Positions 17,675-27,555 are shown, counted from the stretch's first letter. The stretch: 64,000 nucleotides of DNA from Xylophilus ampelinus (GCF_003217575.1 NZ_QJTC01000008.1:78626-142625); one strand, 5' to 3'. Made by a program: numbers and translations. The notes: a model not told the origin generated them from the sequence alone.

Positions 17675-20453
17675 CGGAGAGGCGGAATTGTTGGACAGCC
17701 GGGTCGGCCGGGGAAGCTGCGCGGATCGGGGTCAGCAAACGCTGGTTGGCGCGCACCTGGCAGTTCCCGGCATTGGCCAGGCTGAAGGCCAGCGGTGCGT
17801 AGCCCCTCAGGGCGAAATCGGTGCGGCCCTGGTCGCGCACCGACCATTCGGCCAGGCGGGCGTTGGCGTCCGACAGATACGGGCCCCGCGGCACGGCGGG
17901 CGCTGCGGCGTCGCCGGCGCGCATCTGCAGCCAGGCGGCGGCGCCGGTCAGGTGCACGTAGCTGCCGCCCTCGGCCGCGGCGGTGTAGCCGGCCACGCCC
18001 TGGCTGGCCTGCGGCTGCGGCGTGCCGAGCGCGGCCGGCATGCGCAGGGTGCGCAGATCGCCGTTTCCGCGCACCCGCCAGCCGTCGCCGTCGCGGGCCA
18101 CGGCGTAGGTGTGGAAGTCCTGCACCTTGCGGATGAATTCCGATGCGTAGACCGGGTGCAGCGGCTGTGCCAGGGCCCAGTCGTACACCTTGCGCAGCGC
18201 GTTCAGGCCGGCGCGTTTGCTGGCGGAGTACACGTGGTAGTAGATGTCCACCGGCTTGATGCGGCGGGGCGTGCCGGTCATCTCGAAGCTCTGCAGCACC
18301 TGCTCGTAGCCGTAGTACGGGCCCTTCCACAGGTTGGTGTAGATGTTCTCGTTGGTGATCGGCGCGTACACCTGCAGCAGTCCGCCTTTCTGGATGCCGT
18401 GCGGCCCGATCGCGGTGAGCGACGGGTTGGTGCGGGTGATCAATGTGTCGCCGCCGTTCATGTTGAGCAAGCCGGCCTTGGCGGTGATCTCCAGCGCCTC
18501 GGCGTTGGGCGCGGTGTCGCCCGACCACAGCAGGATCTTGACTTTCTTGCCGGGCGGCGCGAGCCGGCTGTTGATGTAGTCGGTCGAGCCCACGATCTCG
18601 CGACGGAGGTCCATCGTGTAGCCCGGCACCTCCAGGCTCATCGCCGCCTCGGCGTTGTCGCTGAAGGTGCCGTGGCGCACGCTGCGGTCCCAGAGGAACG
18701 GATGCGAATAAGTGTGGCTGGCGATCTCGACGTGCGGCAGCGCGAACATGCGGCGCGCCACGTCTTCCAGCTCCCTGCTCGTCTCGGGGTGCAGGCCGTG
18801 CGGCGCGATCTCGGCCTCGATCACCGACATGGTCTGCGGCACGGTGCGGTACTTCTCGAAGATTTCCTTCAGCAGCACCTGCCCGGCGTCGGGGCTGCCG
18901 GGCAGCTCGGCGCGCGACGGGAAGCCGTCGCCGTCGACATGCGAGAACAGCAGCCGGCGGCCGTTCTCGGTGGTGACGTCGGGCACCGGCATCGGCGGCA
19001 GGCGCAACGCCTGCGCCAGGAAGGCGAACGGGTCGACCACCCAGCGGGCGTAGCCGGTGCCCGGCACCTCGACCACCACGAAGGGGTCTATCAGGAAGCC
19101 GCCCCAGGGCATCAGCGCGCCACCCAGGACCGACTGGTTGCGCTGGTCCTTGAATTCGACCAGCGGGCGCGCCGCCTGCACGGGCGCGCCATCGCGCAAC
19201 ACCAGCTCGAACTGCGCACGGAGGGCGGGCTCCAGCGCAGTCTCGAAGCCCATCATCGGGTCGCGTGCTACCGGCTGCTGGATGCCGCGGGGCGCCGCGT
19301 TGTTGGCCTGGATGCCCAGCGCCTCGACCAGGGACCGGTCGAGCGCCGAGCCGAAGTTGCTCAGCACCGCCACCGGCATCTGCTCGGCCAGGCGCGCCTG
19401 CAGCCACTGCTGCACCGGCTTGACGCGGTTCTCGGGCAGGAAGCCCGAGAACCAGGTCACGACGCCGGCGTAGCGGTCCTGGTACACCTCGGCGGGCAAC
19501 GCCTCGCGCACGTCCACGTAGTCGACCACATAGCCCAGATGGTTCAACGGCATCTGCAAAAAGCGGTGGGCCGGCGTGTAGTTGAGTGCGGGCGTTTCGC
19601 CGCCGTTGTAGAGCACAAGCACCCGCCGCGGCACCGGCTCGACGGTGCCGATGCCGACCGTCTTCACATGGCCGTCGGTCACCCAGGGGATGAATCCCAG
19701 CGCCTTGATCTGCTCGGCGGTCGAGCGGGTCAGCGCACGGTCCTGCGGCGCGACGTAGTCGATCGCCAGGATCGGCAGGCCGTCGCGCTCGCGGATCGTG
19801 CGGAGCTGGCCCAGCAGCCATTCGCGGTCCTCGGGCTTCACCGGCTCGTAGCGCTGGGTGCCGGCATTCCAGCCTCGGAAGAGCGATTCAACCGCCACCA
19901 TCTTCACCTTGTCCTTGACCCGCGGCACGATCTCGAAGCCGCGGTTGAGGATCAGCTGGATGCCAGGATAGCGCCGGTTCAACAGCTCGATCACCCGGAC
20001 GACGCCGGCTTGCTGCGCAGCCTCGTCGAACTGCGTGGCCAGCCGGTAGGAGTCGAGTGTGTCGAGGAAGAAGCCGCGATACCCCTTCTGCCAGAGCGGG
20101 CCCACCACCTTGGTGGCGAAGAACTCGGGCCATTCGGCCGGCGTCTGGTCGACCACGTCGGAGTTCCAGTCGCCGTTGCGCGCCATCTTCCAGGCCGCGG
20201 GAATCTCGGGGTAGTAGGGCCGGGTGGCCTGCACCTCGGCCACCGACACGTAGGCATAGAGTTCGCTGCCGGTTTTGCGGTAGGCGACCGGGTCCTGGCC
20301 GTGGTCGGGTTCGACCACCACGATGTCGAAGAGCTTCAGTTCCGGCAGGGCCGCTGTCGGCCCGTAGTGCAGGGCCACGGCCGGAGCCGCGGTCGCCCAC
20401 AGCGGCAGGGCGTAGAAAAAGGCAACAAACAGAGAGCGGAGTTTGTACAACAC
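17634..20453 (-). CDS. pelA: Pel hydrolase/deacetylase PelA
   Basis: This periplasmic multidomain enzyme partially deacetylates Pel and has a glycoside hydrolase domain. Numbered from the GTG at 20519, the N-terminal TIM-barrel hydrolase keeps E211 in MVAVESLF (E218 in P. aeruginosa). The CE4-type deacetylase has D529/D531 in FSHVDGDGF and H602/H606 in SHTYSHPF, close to the D528, H600 and H604 described for PelA. The start is uncertain. The frame opens with GTG 20519 (961 residues), but GTG 20453 or TTG 20450 gives a compact signal peptide (YKLRSLFVAFFYALPLWATAAPA) and 939 residues, near the usual 948; I used 20453. No good ribosome-binding site marks either. It is the first gene of the pel operon, divergent from galE. 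Confidence 0.93.
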   Translation of the reverse strand: MLYKLRSLFVAFFYALPLWATAAPAVALHYGPTAALPELKLFDIVVVEPDHGQDPVAYRKTGSELYAYVSVAEVQATRPYYPEIPAAWKMARNGDWNSDVVDQTPAEWPEFFATKVVGPLWQKGYRGFFLDTLDSYRLATQFDEAAQQAGVVRVIELLNRRYPGIQLILNRGFEIVPRVKDKVKMVAVESLFRGWNAGTQRYEPVKPEDREWLLGQLRTIRERDGLPILAIDYVAPQDRALTRSTAEQIKALGFIPWVTDGHVKTVGIGTVEPVPRRVLVLYNGGETPALNYTPAHRFLQMPLNHLGYVVDYVDVREALPAEVYQDRYAGVVTWFSGFLPENRVKPVQQWLQARLAEQMPVAVLSNFGSALDRSLVEALGIQANNAAPRGIQQPVARDPMMGFETALEPALRAQFELVLRDGAPVQAARPLVEFKDQRNQSVLGGALMPWGGFLIDPFVVVEVPGTGYARWVVDPFAFLAQALRLPPMPVPDVTTENGRRLLFSHVDGDGFPSRAELPGSPDAGQVLLKEIFEKYRTVPQTMSVIEAEIAPHGLHPETSRELEDVARRMFALPHVEIASHTYSHPFLWDRSVRHGTFSDNAEAAMSLEVPGYTMDLRREIVGSTDYINSRLAPPGKKVKILLWSGDTAPNAEALEITAKAGLLNMNGGDTLITRTNPSLTAIGPHGIQKGGLLQVYAPITNENIYTNLWKGPYYGYEQVLQSFEMTGTPRRIKPVDIYYHVYSASKRAGLNALRKVYDWALAQPLHPVYASEFIRKVQDFHTYAVARDGDGWRVRGNGDLRTLRMPAALGTPQPQASQGVAGYTAAAEGGSYVHLTGAAAWLQMRAGDAAAPAVPRGPYLSDANARLAEWSVRDQGRTDFALRGYAPLAFSLANAGNCQVRANQRLLTPIRAASPADPAVQQFRLSDAAAQIQLQCPAR

Positions 20454-20519
20454 GACGAAAGGAAATGAGCGGATGAAATAAGGCGGCAGACTTCGATACG
20501 CTACGTCGCTTGTGCACAC

Positions 20520-20750
20520 CTACACCACCATCCCAAGCGATGCATACGGATGCTCAGTTTACCTTTTTGTTACCAAAAACCATAAGCCAATTCGAAAGGC
20601 CCTCCGCCGGCGGTTCTCCTGCTTTAATTTCACCCATTTGAATATGTCGGCCACTATAGAGCTGACTGGAGAATGTGCAAGCCTGGCTGCCGGGTACCGC
20701 TGGCAGCACACCCGGCGCTGCCGCCCGGCTTCATTTCCGAAGGAAAAAAC
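20520..20750. promoter_or_regulatory. A/T-rich divergent regulatory region between pelA and galE
   Basis: This 231-base gap is clearly richer in A/T than its surroundings, especially 20550-20660. It contains the near-symmetric TTTTTGTTACCAAAAA (20564-20579) and a TATAGAG (20653-20659) that could serve as a -10 element toward galE. Promoters for both pel and galE are expected here, but I could not assign a convincing -35/-10 pair or a known regulator site. Confidence 0.45.
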
Positions 20751-21758
20751 ATGATTCTCGTCACCGGCGGCGCCGGCTTCATCGGCTCGCACACCTGCGT
20801 CGCTTTGGCGGCCGCGAACATCCCCTTCCTCATCCTCGACAACTTCTGCAACAGCCGCGCGTCGGTGCTCGAGCGGGTGGCGAAGATCGCCGGCACGGTG
20901 CCGCTGCATGTCGAGGGCGACGTGCGCGACGAAGCCCTGCTGGCCCGCCTGTTCGCCGAGTATCCGGTCGAGGCGGTGGTGCATTTCGCCGCGCTCAAAT
21001 CGGTCGGCGAATCGGTGCGCGAGCCGTTGCGCTATTACGACAACAACGTGGCCGGCACGGTGACGCTGCTGCGCGCGATGCAGAAGGCGGGCGTGCGCAC
21101 TCTGGTGTTCTCGTCGTCGGCCACGGTGTACGGCGATCCGGCCTCGCTGCCTATCCGCGAAGACTTCCCGCTCTCGGCCACCAACCCCTACGGCTGGAGC
21201 AAGCTGATGATGGAGCAGGTGCTGGCCGACGTCGACGCGGCCGAGCCCGGGCAGTGGCGCATCGCGCGGCTGCGCTACTTCAACCCGGTCGGCGCCCACG
21301 AGAGCGGCCTGATCGGCGAGGACCCGCAGGACATTCCCAACAACCTGATGCCCTACGTGGCGCAGGTCGCCGTCGGCATGCGGGAGAGCTTGAGCGTCTA
21401 CGGCGACGACTACCCGACGCCCGACGGCACCGGCGTGCGCGACTACCTCCATGTCTGCGACCTGGCCGACGGCCACGTGGCCGCGCTGCGCTACCTGCGC
21501 GAGCACCCCGGCCTGCTGACGGTGAACCTGGGCACCGGCCGCGCGGTGTCGGTGCTGGAGATGGTGCGTGGCTTCGAGCAGGCGAGTGGCCGGCCGGTGC
21601 CCTGTCGCATCGTCGCCCGCCGGCCTGGCGACGTCGCCGCCTGCTGGGCCGATCCCGCGCTGGCCGAGCAGTTGCTGGGCTGGAAGGCACGGCACGGCCT
21701 GGAGCGGATGTGCGCCGATGCCTGGCGCTGGCAGGACGGCGTCGGCCGGTCGCTGTAG
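20751..21758 (+). CDS. galE: UDP-glucose/UDP-GlcNAc 4-epimerase
   Basis: This 335-residue short-chain dehydrogenase/reductase interconverts UDP-glucose and UDP-galactose, and possibly the N-acetyl forms. It shows the NAD-binding TGGAGFIGSH, SSSATVYG, and the catalytic pair Y147/K151 in NPYGWSK. ATG 20751 was chosen because it follows AAGGAAAAAAC and starts directly at the beta-strand MILVTGG. It is divergent from pelA across a 231-base gap. Pel is rich in N-acetylgalactosamine, and epimerase genes (PelX-type) are known beside pel loci, so a role in supplying UDP-GalNAc is a reasonable inference. Substrate preference cannot be read from the sequence here. Confidence 0.93.
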   Translation: MILVTGGAGFIGSHTCVALAAANIPFLILDNFCNSRASVLERVAKIAGTVPLHVEGDVRDEALLARLFAEYPVEAVVHFAALKSVGESVREPLRYYDNNVAGTVTLLRAMQKAGVRTLVFSSSATVYGDPASLPIREDFPLSATNPYGWSKLMMEQVLADVDAAEPGQWRIARLRYFNPVGAHESGLIGEDPQDIPNNLMPYVAQVAVGMRESLSVYGDDYPTPDGTGVRDYLHVCDLADGHVAALRYLREHPGLLTVNLGTGRAVSVLEMVRGFEQASGRPVPCRIVARRPGDVAACWADPALAEQLLGWKARHGLERMCADAWRWQDGVGRSL

Positions 21759-21827
21759 CTTTCTGCGGTCGCGGCGCGGGGGAGCCGCGGTCGGACGACG
21801 GCCGCCGGCGGCGCGAAGTGCGGCTCC

Positions 21828-21839
21828 TACAATCGCCGT
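21828..21839 (+). promoter_or_regulatory. Candidate -10 element giving a leaderless mRNA
   Basis: TACAAT lies at 21828-21833, and the ATG of the mutarotase gene starts at 21840, only six bases later. Transcription would start at or next to the A of the ATG, so the message would have no leader. No clear -35 is visible. Confidence 0.4.
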
Positions 21840-22703
21840 ATGCCTGTCATCTCCCCCGCATTCCAGGCCGTGCGGCCCGCACCTTTCCATGGAATTCCCG
21901 CACTGCACCTGGCGCTGCCCGGCGGCGCATCGGCCGTCGTCGCACTGCAGGGTGCGCAGGTACTTTCCTGGATGCCGGCCGGTTGCCAAGAGCGCCTCTA
22001 TCTCAGCCCCCGCGCCCGGCTCGATGCCCACAGCGCGATCCGTGGCGGCGTACCGGTCTGCTTTCCGCAGTTCAACCAGCGCGGCCCGCTCGCCAAGCAC
22101 GGCTTCGCCCGCAACCTGCCCTGGCGTGTAGAGCACGGTGCTGCCGACGACCACGGCGTGCGCGCCGTCCTGGCCCTCGACGACACGCCGCAGACCCGCG
22201 CCTGGTGGCCGCACGCCTTCGCCGCCCGCCTGGCGGTGGAACTGACCGACGCGCACCTGCAGGTCGAACTGACGGCTCACAACACCGGCGACACCGCCTG
22301 GGACTTCACCGCCGCCCTGCACACCTACCTGCGGGTGGACGACGTGGCGCAGGTTCGGCTCGACGGCCTGGACGGCTGCGCCCGCAGGGATTCGGTGGTC
22401 GACGTGCATGCGGTGCAGCGTGGCCCGGTCGGCTTCGGCGGCGAATACGACTGCGTGTTCTCTGCGCCGTCCGGCCCGCTGCGGCTGCAGGCCGGCAGTG
22501 CCGCCGTGGGCATCGTGCACAGCCCGTCTTGGACCAACACCGTGGTCTGGAACCCCGGCGAAGCGCTCTGCGCCACGCTGGCCGACATGCCGGCCGACGG
22601 CTGGCGCCGGATGCTCTGCGTCGAGGCCGCCTGCGTCGACACGCCGGTGCCGATGCCGCCCGGCGCGTATTGGTCGGGATCGCAACGGCTGCAACTGCTG
22701 TAG
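21840..22703 (+). CDS. D-hexose-6-phosphate mutarotase (aldose 1-epimerase family)
   Basis: This 287-residue beta-sandwich protein resembles YeaD-type glucose-6-phosphate 1-epimerases, which interconvert the anomers of hexose 6-phosphates. Visible family segments are LQGAQVLSW, IRGGVPVCFPQF, KHGFARNLPW (with the catalytic histidine) and the C-terminal SWTNTVVWNPG. It lies 81 bases after galE on the same strand and 54 bases before hisF. A plausible -10 box sits so close to the ATG that the transcript may be leaderless. A link to the pel cassette through hexose metabolism is possible but unproven. Confidence 0.85.
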   Translation: MPVISPAFQAVRPAPFHGIPALHLALPGGASAVVALQGAQVLSWMPAGCQERLYLSPRARLDAHSAIRGGVPVCFPQFNQRGPLAKHGFARNLPWRVEHGAADDHGVRAVLALDDTPQTRAWWPHAFAARLAVELTDAHLQVELTAHNTGDTAWDFTAALHTYLRVDDVAQVRLDGLDGCARRDSVVDVHAVQRGPVGFGGEYDCVFSAPSGPLRLQAGSAAVGIVHSPSWTNTVVWNPGEALCATLADMPADGWRRMLCVEAACVDTPVPMPPGAYWSGSQRLQLL

Positions 22704-22757
22704 CCCGCGGGCGCCCTGCGCGCCGCACACACCTTCTTCCTTTTCCGCGGATTTTCC

Positions 22758-23558
22758 ATGCTCGCCAAACGCATCATTCCCTGCCTCGACGTGACCGGCG
22801 GCCGTGTCGTCAAGGGCGTCAATTTCCTCGAACTGCGCGACGCCGGCGACCCGGTGGAGATCGCGGCCCGCTACAACCTGCAGGGCGCCGACGAACTCAC
22901 CTTCCTCGACATCACCGCCACCAGCGATGACCGCGACCTGATCCTGCCGATCGTCGAAGCCGTCGCGTCGCAGGTCTTCATCCCGCTGACCGTCGGCGGC
23001 GGCGTGCGTACGGTCGAGGACGTGCGTCGGCTGCTCAACGCCGGGGCCGACAAGACCAGCTTCAACTCCGCCGCCATCGCCAACCCGCGGGTGATCGCCG
23101 ACGCGTCGGCCCGCTACGGCGCTCAGTGCATCGTGGTGGCGATCGACGCCAAGCGCCGCAATGCCGAGGACGAGCGGCGCCTGGACGGCGACGGCCGCGC
23201 GGCCGGCCCGGGCTGGGACGTCTACAGCCACGGCGGCCGCAAGAACACCGGCCTGGACGCCGTCGCCTGGGCCACGAAGATGGCCCGCACGGGCGCCGGC
23301 GAGATCCTGCTGACCAGCATGGACCGCGACGGCACCAAGAGCGGCTTCGACCTGGCGCTGACCCGCGCGGTGAGCGACGCCGTCTCGGTGCCGGTGATCG
23401 CCTCGGGCGGGGTCGGCAACCTCGACCACCTGGCCGACGGCGTTCAGCAGGGCGGCGCCGACGCGGTGCTGGCCGCCAGCATCTTCCACTACGGCGCGCA
23501 CACCGTACGAGAGGCCAAGGCGCGGATGGCGGAGCGTGGCATTCCCGTGCGGATCTGA
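22758..23558 (+). CDS. hisF: Imidazole glycerol phosphate synthase, cyclase subunit
   Basis: This 266-residue TIM-barrel enzyme joins PRFAR with ammonia from HisH to make imidazole glycerol phosphate and AICAR. Catalytic aspartates are D11 ([10 protein letters not shown]) and D189 ([11 protein letters not shown]), and the phosphate loops VGGGVRT and ASGGVGN are intact. It is isolated from the other his genes: the pel cassette, galE and the mutarotase gene lie between it and hisA, and a reverse-strand peptide operon lies between it and hisI. It therefore probably relies on the mutarotase or galE promoter or its own. A dispersed repeat follows nine bases after the stop. Confidence 0.95.
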   Translation: MLAKRIIPCLDVTGGRVVKGVNFLELRDAGDPVEIAARYNLQGADELTFLDITATSDDRDLILPIVEAVASQVFIPLTVGGGVRTVEDVRRLLNAGADKTSFNSAAIANPRVIADASARYGAQCIVVAIDAKRRNAEDERRLDGDGRAAGPGWDVYSHGGRKNTGLDAVAWATKMARTGAGEILLTSMDRDGTKSGFDLALTRAVSDAVSVPVIASGGVGNLDHLADGVQQGGADAVLAASIFHYGAHTVREAKARMAERGIPVRI

Positions 23559-23566
23559 ATGCCGTT

Positions 23567-23615
23567 GCTATAAAAAATATAGCTAGAGGTCGGCGAAAAT
23601 CGCCGGCCGCGGCTA
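23567..23615 (+). repeat. Dispersed ~48-bp repeat, copy c
   Basis: The core GCTAT-N7-ATAGC lies at 23567-23583, followed by TAGAGGTCGGCG, five bases and CGCCGGCCGCGGCTA. It sits between the convergent hisF and M55 peptidase genes. The GTCGGCG/CGCCGGC arms can pair as a second hairpin. Confidence 0.75.
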
Positions 23616-23657
23616 CGAATCGCTTAAAAAAAGACGTTCGGACTGCCTGCGGCGCCG

Positions 23658-24476
23658 CTAGTGCAGCATGCTCGACATCGCCGACAGGCAGTTGAGCATC
23701 CGCACCGCGGCCTCGATGGTCGGCGCGTCGAACGCCAGCGCCACGCCGCCGGTGCGCTGGAGCGTCGGCCATTGGCAGAAAAGGTCGGCCAGCGCCGGCG
23801 TCTGGGTGTGCAGCCGCACCGCGACCGGCTTACCGGCGGTGGGAAGCTCCAACGCCATCCGCTGCGCCAGGCCGGTGGCCACGCCGGCGCGGATCGCCGC
23901 GCGGGCGGCGGTGGGCGACAGCGAGATGCCGCTGTTCTGCCCGGTCGCGCGCTTGGTCTGCACGAAGTACGCCCGCGGGAACCGCGGCCGCGTCTCTGCG
24001 ACGAAGGCATCGTCGCCGCTGGCCATGGCCACCGGCACGCCGTAGTGGGCGGCCAGCGCGCCGTAGAGGCCCGCCTCGCCCACTTCCTGCCCGTCGAGCC
24101 AGATGCCGGCGAAGGCGAAGCTGTTGATCGTGTGCGCCAGGATGCCGGGCGCTTGGGCCTTTGCGTGGTAGCCGACCATGCAGACCGCGTCCATGCCGTG
24201 CTCCACGCCCGACACCATGCTCAGATAGCGCGGCTTGCCCTGCACCGCCATCGCGCGCGGGTCCAGCAGGTCGGGCAGCAGGTTGCGGAAGCCGCCGTGC
24301 GAATCGTTGACCCACACCTCGGCCGCGCCCGCGTCGAACGCACCCGCGATGGCCGCGTTGGCCTCGTCGGTCATCAGCCGGCGGGCGCGTTCGTACTCCG
24401 GGTTGCCGGGGCGCACCTGCTCGGGGTGGTAGACGCCGGCCACGCCTTCGATGTCGGTGGAGATCAGGACTTTCAT
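23658..24476 (-). CDS. M55 family D-aminopeptidase (DppA-like)
   Basis: This 272-residue zinc peptidase belongs to family M55, whose type member B. subtilis DppA cleaves D-Ala-containing peptides. Metal-ligand motifs are D8-x-E10 in STDIEGVAG, the histidine in VNDSHGG, the histidine in MVGYHAKA and the glutamate in GQEVGEAGLYG. It is the last gene of the - strand operon with the P1 peptidase and the Gsi/Dpp-type importer, and its start overlaps the P1 stop as ATGA. A role in trimming imported peptides with unusual (D- or beta-) residues is inferred. It ends in the convergent gap with hisF. Confidence 0.88.
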   Translation of the reverse strand: MKVLISTDIEGVAGVYHPEQVRPGNPEYERARRLMTDEANAAIAGAFDAGAAEVWVNDSHGGFRNLLPDLLDPRAMAVQGKPRYLSMVSGVEHGMDAVCMVGYHAKAQAPGILAHTINSFAFAGIWLDGQEVGEAGLYGALAAHYGVPVAMASGDDAFVAETRPRFPRAYFVQTKRATGQNSGISLSPTAARAAIRAGVATGLAQRMALELPTAGKPVAVRLHTQTPALADLFCQWPTLQRTGGVALAFDAPTIEAAVRMLNCLSAMSSMLH

Positions 24477-25651
24477 GGGGCGTGCGGGCCGCCGGGCGGC
24501 GGGTTCGGTGACAGGGGAAGAAGCGGCGCGCCCCGCGCCAGCAGCTCGGCCAGCGCGGGGCGGTGGTGGCCGTCGCGGCCGGTCAGGGCGCGGGCGTGCC
24601 AGAGGGCGTGCACGATCGCCTGCTCGGTGCTGTCCGCCACCGCCTGGAAGAGCGGGTCGAGCAGCGCGTCGTGCAGCATCGCGACGGCGGGCATCGGCCG
24701 CGCGGGATCGGCGGGCACGGTGTAGGCGGTGGAAAAGGCCAGCGCGATGTCGCCGCTGCCGTGGCCGAAGACCGAGCCGGTGCGCGCCAGGCCGGCACCG
24801 GCGCGCAGGGCCAGCCGCCGCAGCTGCCGGGCGTCGAGCGGCGCGTCGGTGGCGACCAGCAGGATGATCGAGCCGCGTTCGGGTGCATCGGTGTCGTCGG
24901 CGTTAAGTCTGGTGCGCAAGGCGCCGGGTGCGTCGCGGAGGTCGGCATTGCCAGGGCCGGGCTGCGGACCGTCTGCGATCCGTGCGGCCAGTGTGGCGCC
25001 GACCGCGTGGCCCGCCAGCACCAGTTGCGGCAACCGACCGTAGTTCGCCAGCACCAGCGCGCCCACCGTGCGGGGGCTCCCGTCGCCGACCGATGCGATG
25101 CGGGACGCGGTGCCGATGCCGCCCTTCATCTGGAAGCTCGACATGCCCCGGCCCGCACCCACCGCGCCCTGTCCGACCTGTGTGCTGCAGGCGTCCAGTG
25201 CCTGCCGGTAGTGCACCTCGGTCACCGCCATCCGCTGGATGTCGTTCAGGTAACCGTCGTTGCATTCGAAAACCAGCGGGTTCACCGTCGGCAGCGCGCG
25301 GCCGGTGGCGGGGTTGTGCGCGATGCAGGCGCGCACCTGAGCCGTCGCCACGCTGCCGACGGCGAAGGTGTTGGTCAGCGCGATCGGCGTCTCCAGCGTG
25401 CCGATTTCCTCCACCTGCACCAGGCCCACGCTCTTGCCGAAGCCGTTGAGCACGACGGCCGCGGCCGGCACCTTGTCGCGGAAAGGGTCGCCGCCGTGCG
25501 GTCGCACCACGGTCACCCCGGTCTGCACCTCGCCTTCGGCCAGCGTGCAGTGGCCGACGGTGACACCCGCCACGTCGGTGATCGCGTCGCGCGAACCGGC
25601 GGGCAGCGTGCCGACGACAGGCGGCCGGGGCCGCGGCGTTGCCAGGATCAT
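24473..25651 (-). CDS. P1 family aminopeptidase (DmpA/BapA-like)
   Basis: This 392-residue N-terminal-nucleophile hydrolase of family P1 (S58) is made as a precursor that cuts itself between G260 and S261 in the segment [14 protein letters not shown], exposing the serine nucleophile. Other family segments are [19 protein letters not shown] [10 protein letters not shown] and [14 protein letters not shown]. DmpA and BapA release N-terminal D-residues or beta-amino acids from peptides. The start ATG 25649-25651 overlaps the permease stop (ATGA); the open frame continues upstream as a shadow. It is transcribed with the peptide importer. The precise substrate is unknown. Confidence 0.88.
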   Translation of the reverse strand: MILATPRPRPPVVGTLPAGSRDAITDVAGVTVGHCTLAEGEVQTGVTVVRPHGGDPFRDKVPAAAVVLNGFGKSVGLVQVEEIGTLETPIALTNTFAVGSVATAQVRACIAHNPATGRALPTVNPLVFECNDGYLNDIQRMAVTEVHYRQALDACSTQVGQGAVGAGRGMSSFQMKGGIGTASRIASVGDGSPRTVGALVLANYGRLPQLVLAGHAVGATLAARIADGPQPGPGNADLRDAPGALRTRLNADDTDAPERGSIILLVATDAPLDARQLRRLALRAGAGLARTGSVFGHGSGDIALAFSTAYTVPADPARPMPAVAMLHDALLDPLFQAVADSTEQAIVHALWHARALTGRDGHHRPALAELLARGAPLLPLSPNPPPGGPHAP

Positions 25652-26589
25652 GTGCGGTCGATCTTGGGGTCGAGCGCGTCGCGCAGGCCGTCGCCCAGCA
25701 GGTTGAAGGCGAGCACGGTGAAGAAGATCGCCAGGCTCGGGAACAGCGCCACGTGCGGCGCGTTGACCATGTCGGCCCGCGCCTCGTTGAGCATCGCGCC
25801 CCACTCGGGCGTCGGCGGCTGGGCGCCCATGCCCAGGAAGGACAGGCTGGCCGCGGTGATGATCGAGGTGCCGACGCGCATCGTGAAATACACCACGATC
25901 GACGAGATGGTGCCCGGCAGGATGTGGCGGGCGACGATGGTCCAGTCGGATGCGCCGATGCTGCGCGCCGACTCGATGTAGGTCATCTGCTTCAACACCA
26001 GCGTGTTGCCGCGCACCAGCCGTGCGAACGCCGGCACGCTGAACACCGCCACCGCGACGACCACGTTGGTCATGCTGCTGCCCAGGATCGCCACCACGCC
26101 GAGCGCCAGCAGGATGCCGGGAAAGGCGAACAGCACGTCCGAGATGCGCATCACGATCCGGTCCCACCAGCCTTCGTAGTAGCCGGCCAGCAGGCCGAGC
26201 ACGGTGCCGATCGCGCCGCCCGCCGCCACCGACAGGAAGCCCGCGGCCAGCGAGATGCGCGCGCCCATCAGGATGCGGCTGAAGATGTCGCGGCCGAGCG
26301 GATCGACGCCGAACCAGTGCATCGCCGACGGGCCGTCGTTGAGGCGGTCGTAGTCGAAGTAGTTCTCGGCGTCGAAGGGCACCAGCCAGGGCGCCAGCAC
26401 CGCGACGGCCACCAGCAGCAGCACGAAGGCCAGCGCGGCGACGGCCACGTGCTGCTTCCTGAACTTGCGCCAGAACTCGCGCCAGGGCGTGCGGACCGCG
26501 CCGGCCGAGGCCGATTGCGCGGTGGCGGCGACGGAGGCCGCCGCGGTCTGCGCCGCGTCGGGCGGGGTGGGGATGGAGGGCGTGGTCAT
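25648..26589 (-). CDS. gsiD: Peptide ABC transporter permease (GsiD/DppC type)
   Basis: This 313-residue permease has a ~45-residue Ala/Pro/Thr-rich cytoplasmic N-terminus, one segment at ~55-75 and then about five more membrane helices. The DppC-type EAA loop is seen around [20 protein letters not shown] and the family signature [20 protein letters not shown] is clear. It pairs with the GsiC/DppB-like permease 25 bases upstream to form the channel of a peptide importer. Genes on both sides overlap or nearly touch. The assignment to the Gsi subtype follows from the fused ATPase in the same operon; transported peptides are unknown. Confidence 0.88.
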   Translation of the reverse strand: MTTPSIPTPPDAAQTAAASVAATAQSASAGAVRTPWREFWRKFRKQHVAVAALAFVLLLVAVAVLAPWLVPFDAENYFDYDRLNDGPSAMHWFGVDPLGRDIFSRILMGARISLAAGFLSVAAGGAIGTVLGLLAGYYEGWWDRIVMRISDVLFAFPGILLALGVVAILGSSMTNVVVAVAVFSVPAFARLVRGNTLVLKQMTYIESARSIGASDWTIVARHILPGTISSIVVYFTMRVGTSIITAASLSFLGMGAQPPTPEWGAMLNEARADMVNAPHVALFPSLAIFFTVLAFNLLGDGLRDALDPKIDRT

Positions 26590-26614
26590 GCCGGGTACCT
26601 CGGGGCAGGTGCGT

Positions 26615-27535
26615 TCACTTGTAGCGAATCGTGGGGTTGATGAAGCCGTAGAGCACGTCCACCACCAGGTTGATGAGGATGAATTCCAGCGAGAACAGCA
26701 GCACCAGCGTCTGGATCACCGGGTAGTCGCGCATGGTCACCGCATCGACCAGCAGGCGGCCGAGGCCGGGCCAGTTGAAGACCATCTCGACCACGATCGA
26801 GCCGCCCAGCAGGAAGCCGAACTGCAGGCCCATCATGGTGACCACCGGGATCAGCGCGTTGCGCAGGCAGTGCTTGAGGACGAACACCCGCTCGTTCAGG
26901 CCCTTGGCGCGCGCGGTGCGCACGAAATCTTCCTGCACCACCTCGACGAAGGAGGCGCGGGTGAAGCGCGCCATCACCGCCGCCACCGCCGCGCCCAGGG
27001 TGAGCGAGGGCAGGATGTAGTGCTGCCAGGTCGCGGCGCCCACGGTGGGCAGCCAGCCGAGCCGCACCGAGAACAGCTGCATCAGCGTCATGCCCAGCGC
27101 GAAGGCCGGGAACGAGATGCCCGAGACCGCCAGCGTCATGCCGAGCCGGTCGGGCCACTGGTTGCGGTAGACCGCCGAGACGATGCCGATGCCCATGCCG
27201 AAAACCACCGACCACGCCATGCTGGTGATGGTCAGCAGCAGCGTGGGCATGAAGCGCTCGCCGATCTCGGCGGCCACCGGCCGGCGGGTCCGGATCGAGG
27301 TGCCGAAGTCCCCCTGCACCATGCGCGAGAAGAAATGCACGAACTGCTCGGGCAGCGGCCGGTCGAGGCCCAGCTCCTGGCGCACGAGCTGCACCGCGGC
27401 TTCGTCGGCGTCCGCGCCCGCCGCCAGGCGCGCGGGGTCGCCCGGCAGCATGTGGACGAACAGGAACACCAGGACCGCCACGATCAGCAAGGTGGGCAGC
27501 AGCCCCAGCAATCGTTTGAGGGAGTAGTTCAGCAT
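26615..27535 (-). CDS. gsiC: Peptide ABC transporter permease (GsiC/DppB type)
   Basis: This 306-residue polytopic permease has the DppB signature at its N-terminus ([23 protein letters not shown]), the substrate-cassette segment [12 protein letters not shown] and the EAA loop [25 protein letters not shown]. Six membrane segments are visible. It lies 20 bases after the binding-protein gene and 25 bases before gsiD. Together with gsiD it forms the membrane pore of the importer energised by the double ATPase encoded upstream. Confidence 0.9.
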   Translation of the reverse strand: MLNYSLKRLLGLLPTLLIVAVLVFLFVHMLPGDPARLAAGADADEAAVQLVRQELGLDRPLPEQFVHFFSRMVQGDFGTSIRTRRPVAAEIGERFMPTLLLTITSMAWSVVFGMGIGIVSAVYRNQWPDRLGMTLAVSGISFPAFALGMTLMQLFSVRLGWLPTVGAATWQHYILPSLTLGAAVAAVMARFTRASFVEVVQEDFVRTARAKGLNERVFVLKHCLRNALIPVVTMMGLQFGFLLGGSIVVEMVFNWPGLGRLLVDAVTMRDYPVIQTLVLLFSLEFILINLVVDVLYGFINPTIRYK

Positions 27536-27555
27536 GGGATGCGGCGCCGCGGCGC

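Noticed and set aside
15266..17785. A long + strand open frame (839 codons) opposite pelB
   Set aside because: PelB on the - strand has clear TPR and barrel structure and operon context. The + frame is low-complexity Arg/Gly/Val-rich shadow coding.
17586..20468. A 960-codon + strand open frame opposite pelA
   Set aside because: PelA carries catalytic motifs in the expected places. The opposite frame is compositional shadow without domains.
20519..20519. GTG 20519 as the definite pelA start
   Set aside because: It would place ~22 residues before the signal peptide. GTG 20453 or TTG 20450 gives a normal signal sequence, so the start is left open and 20453 is used.
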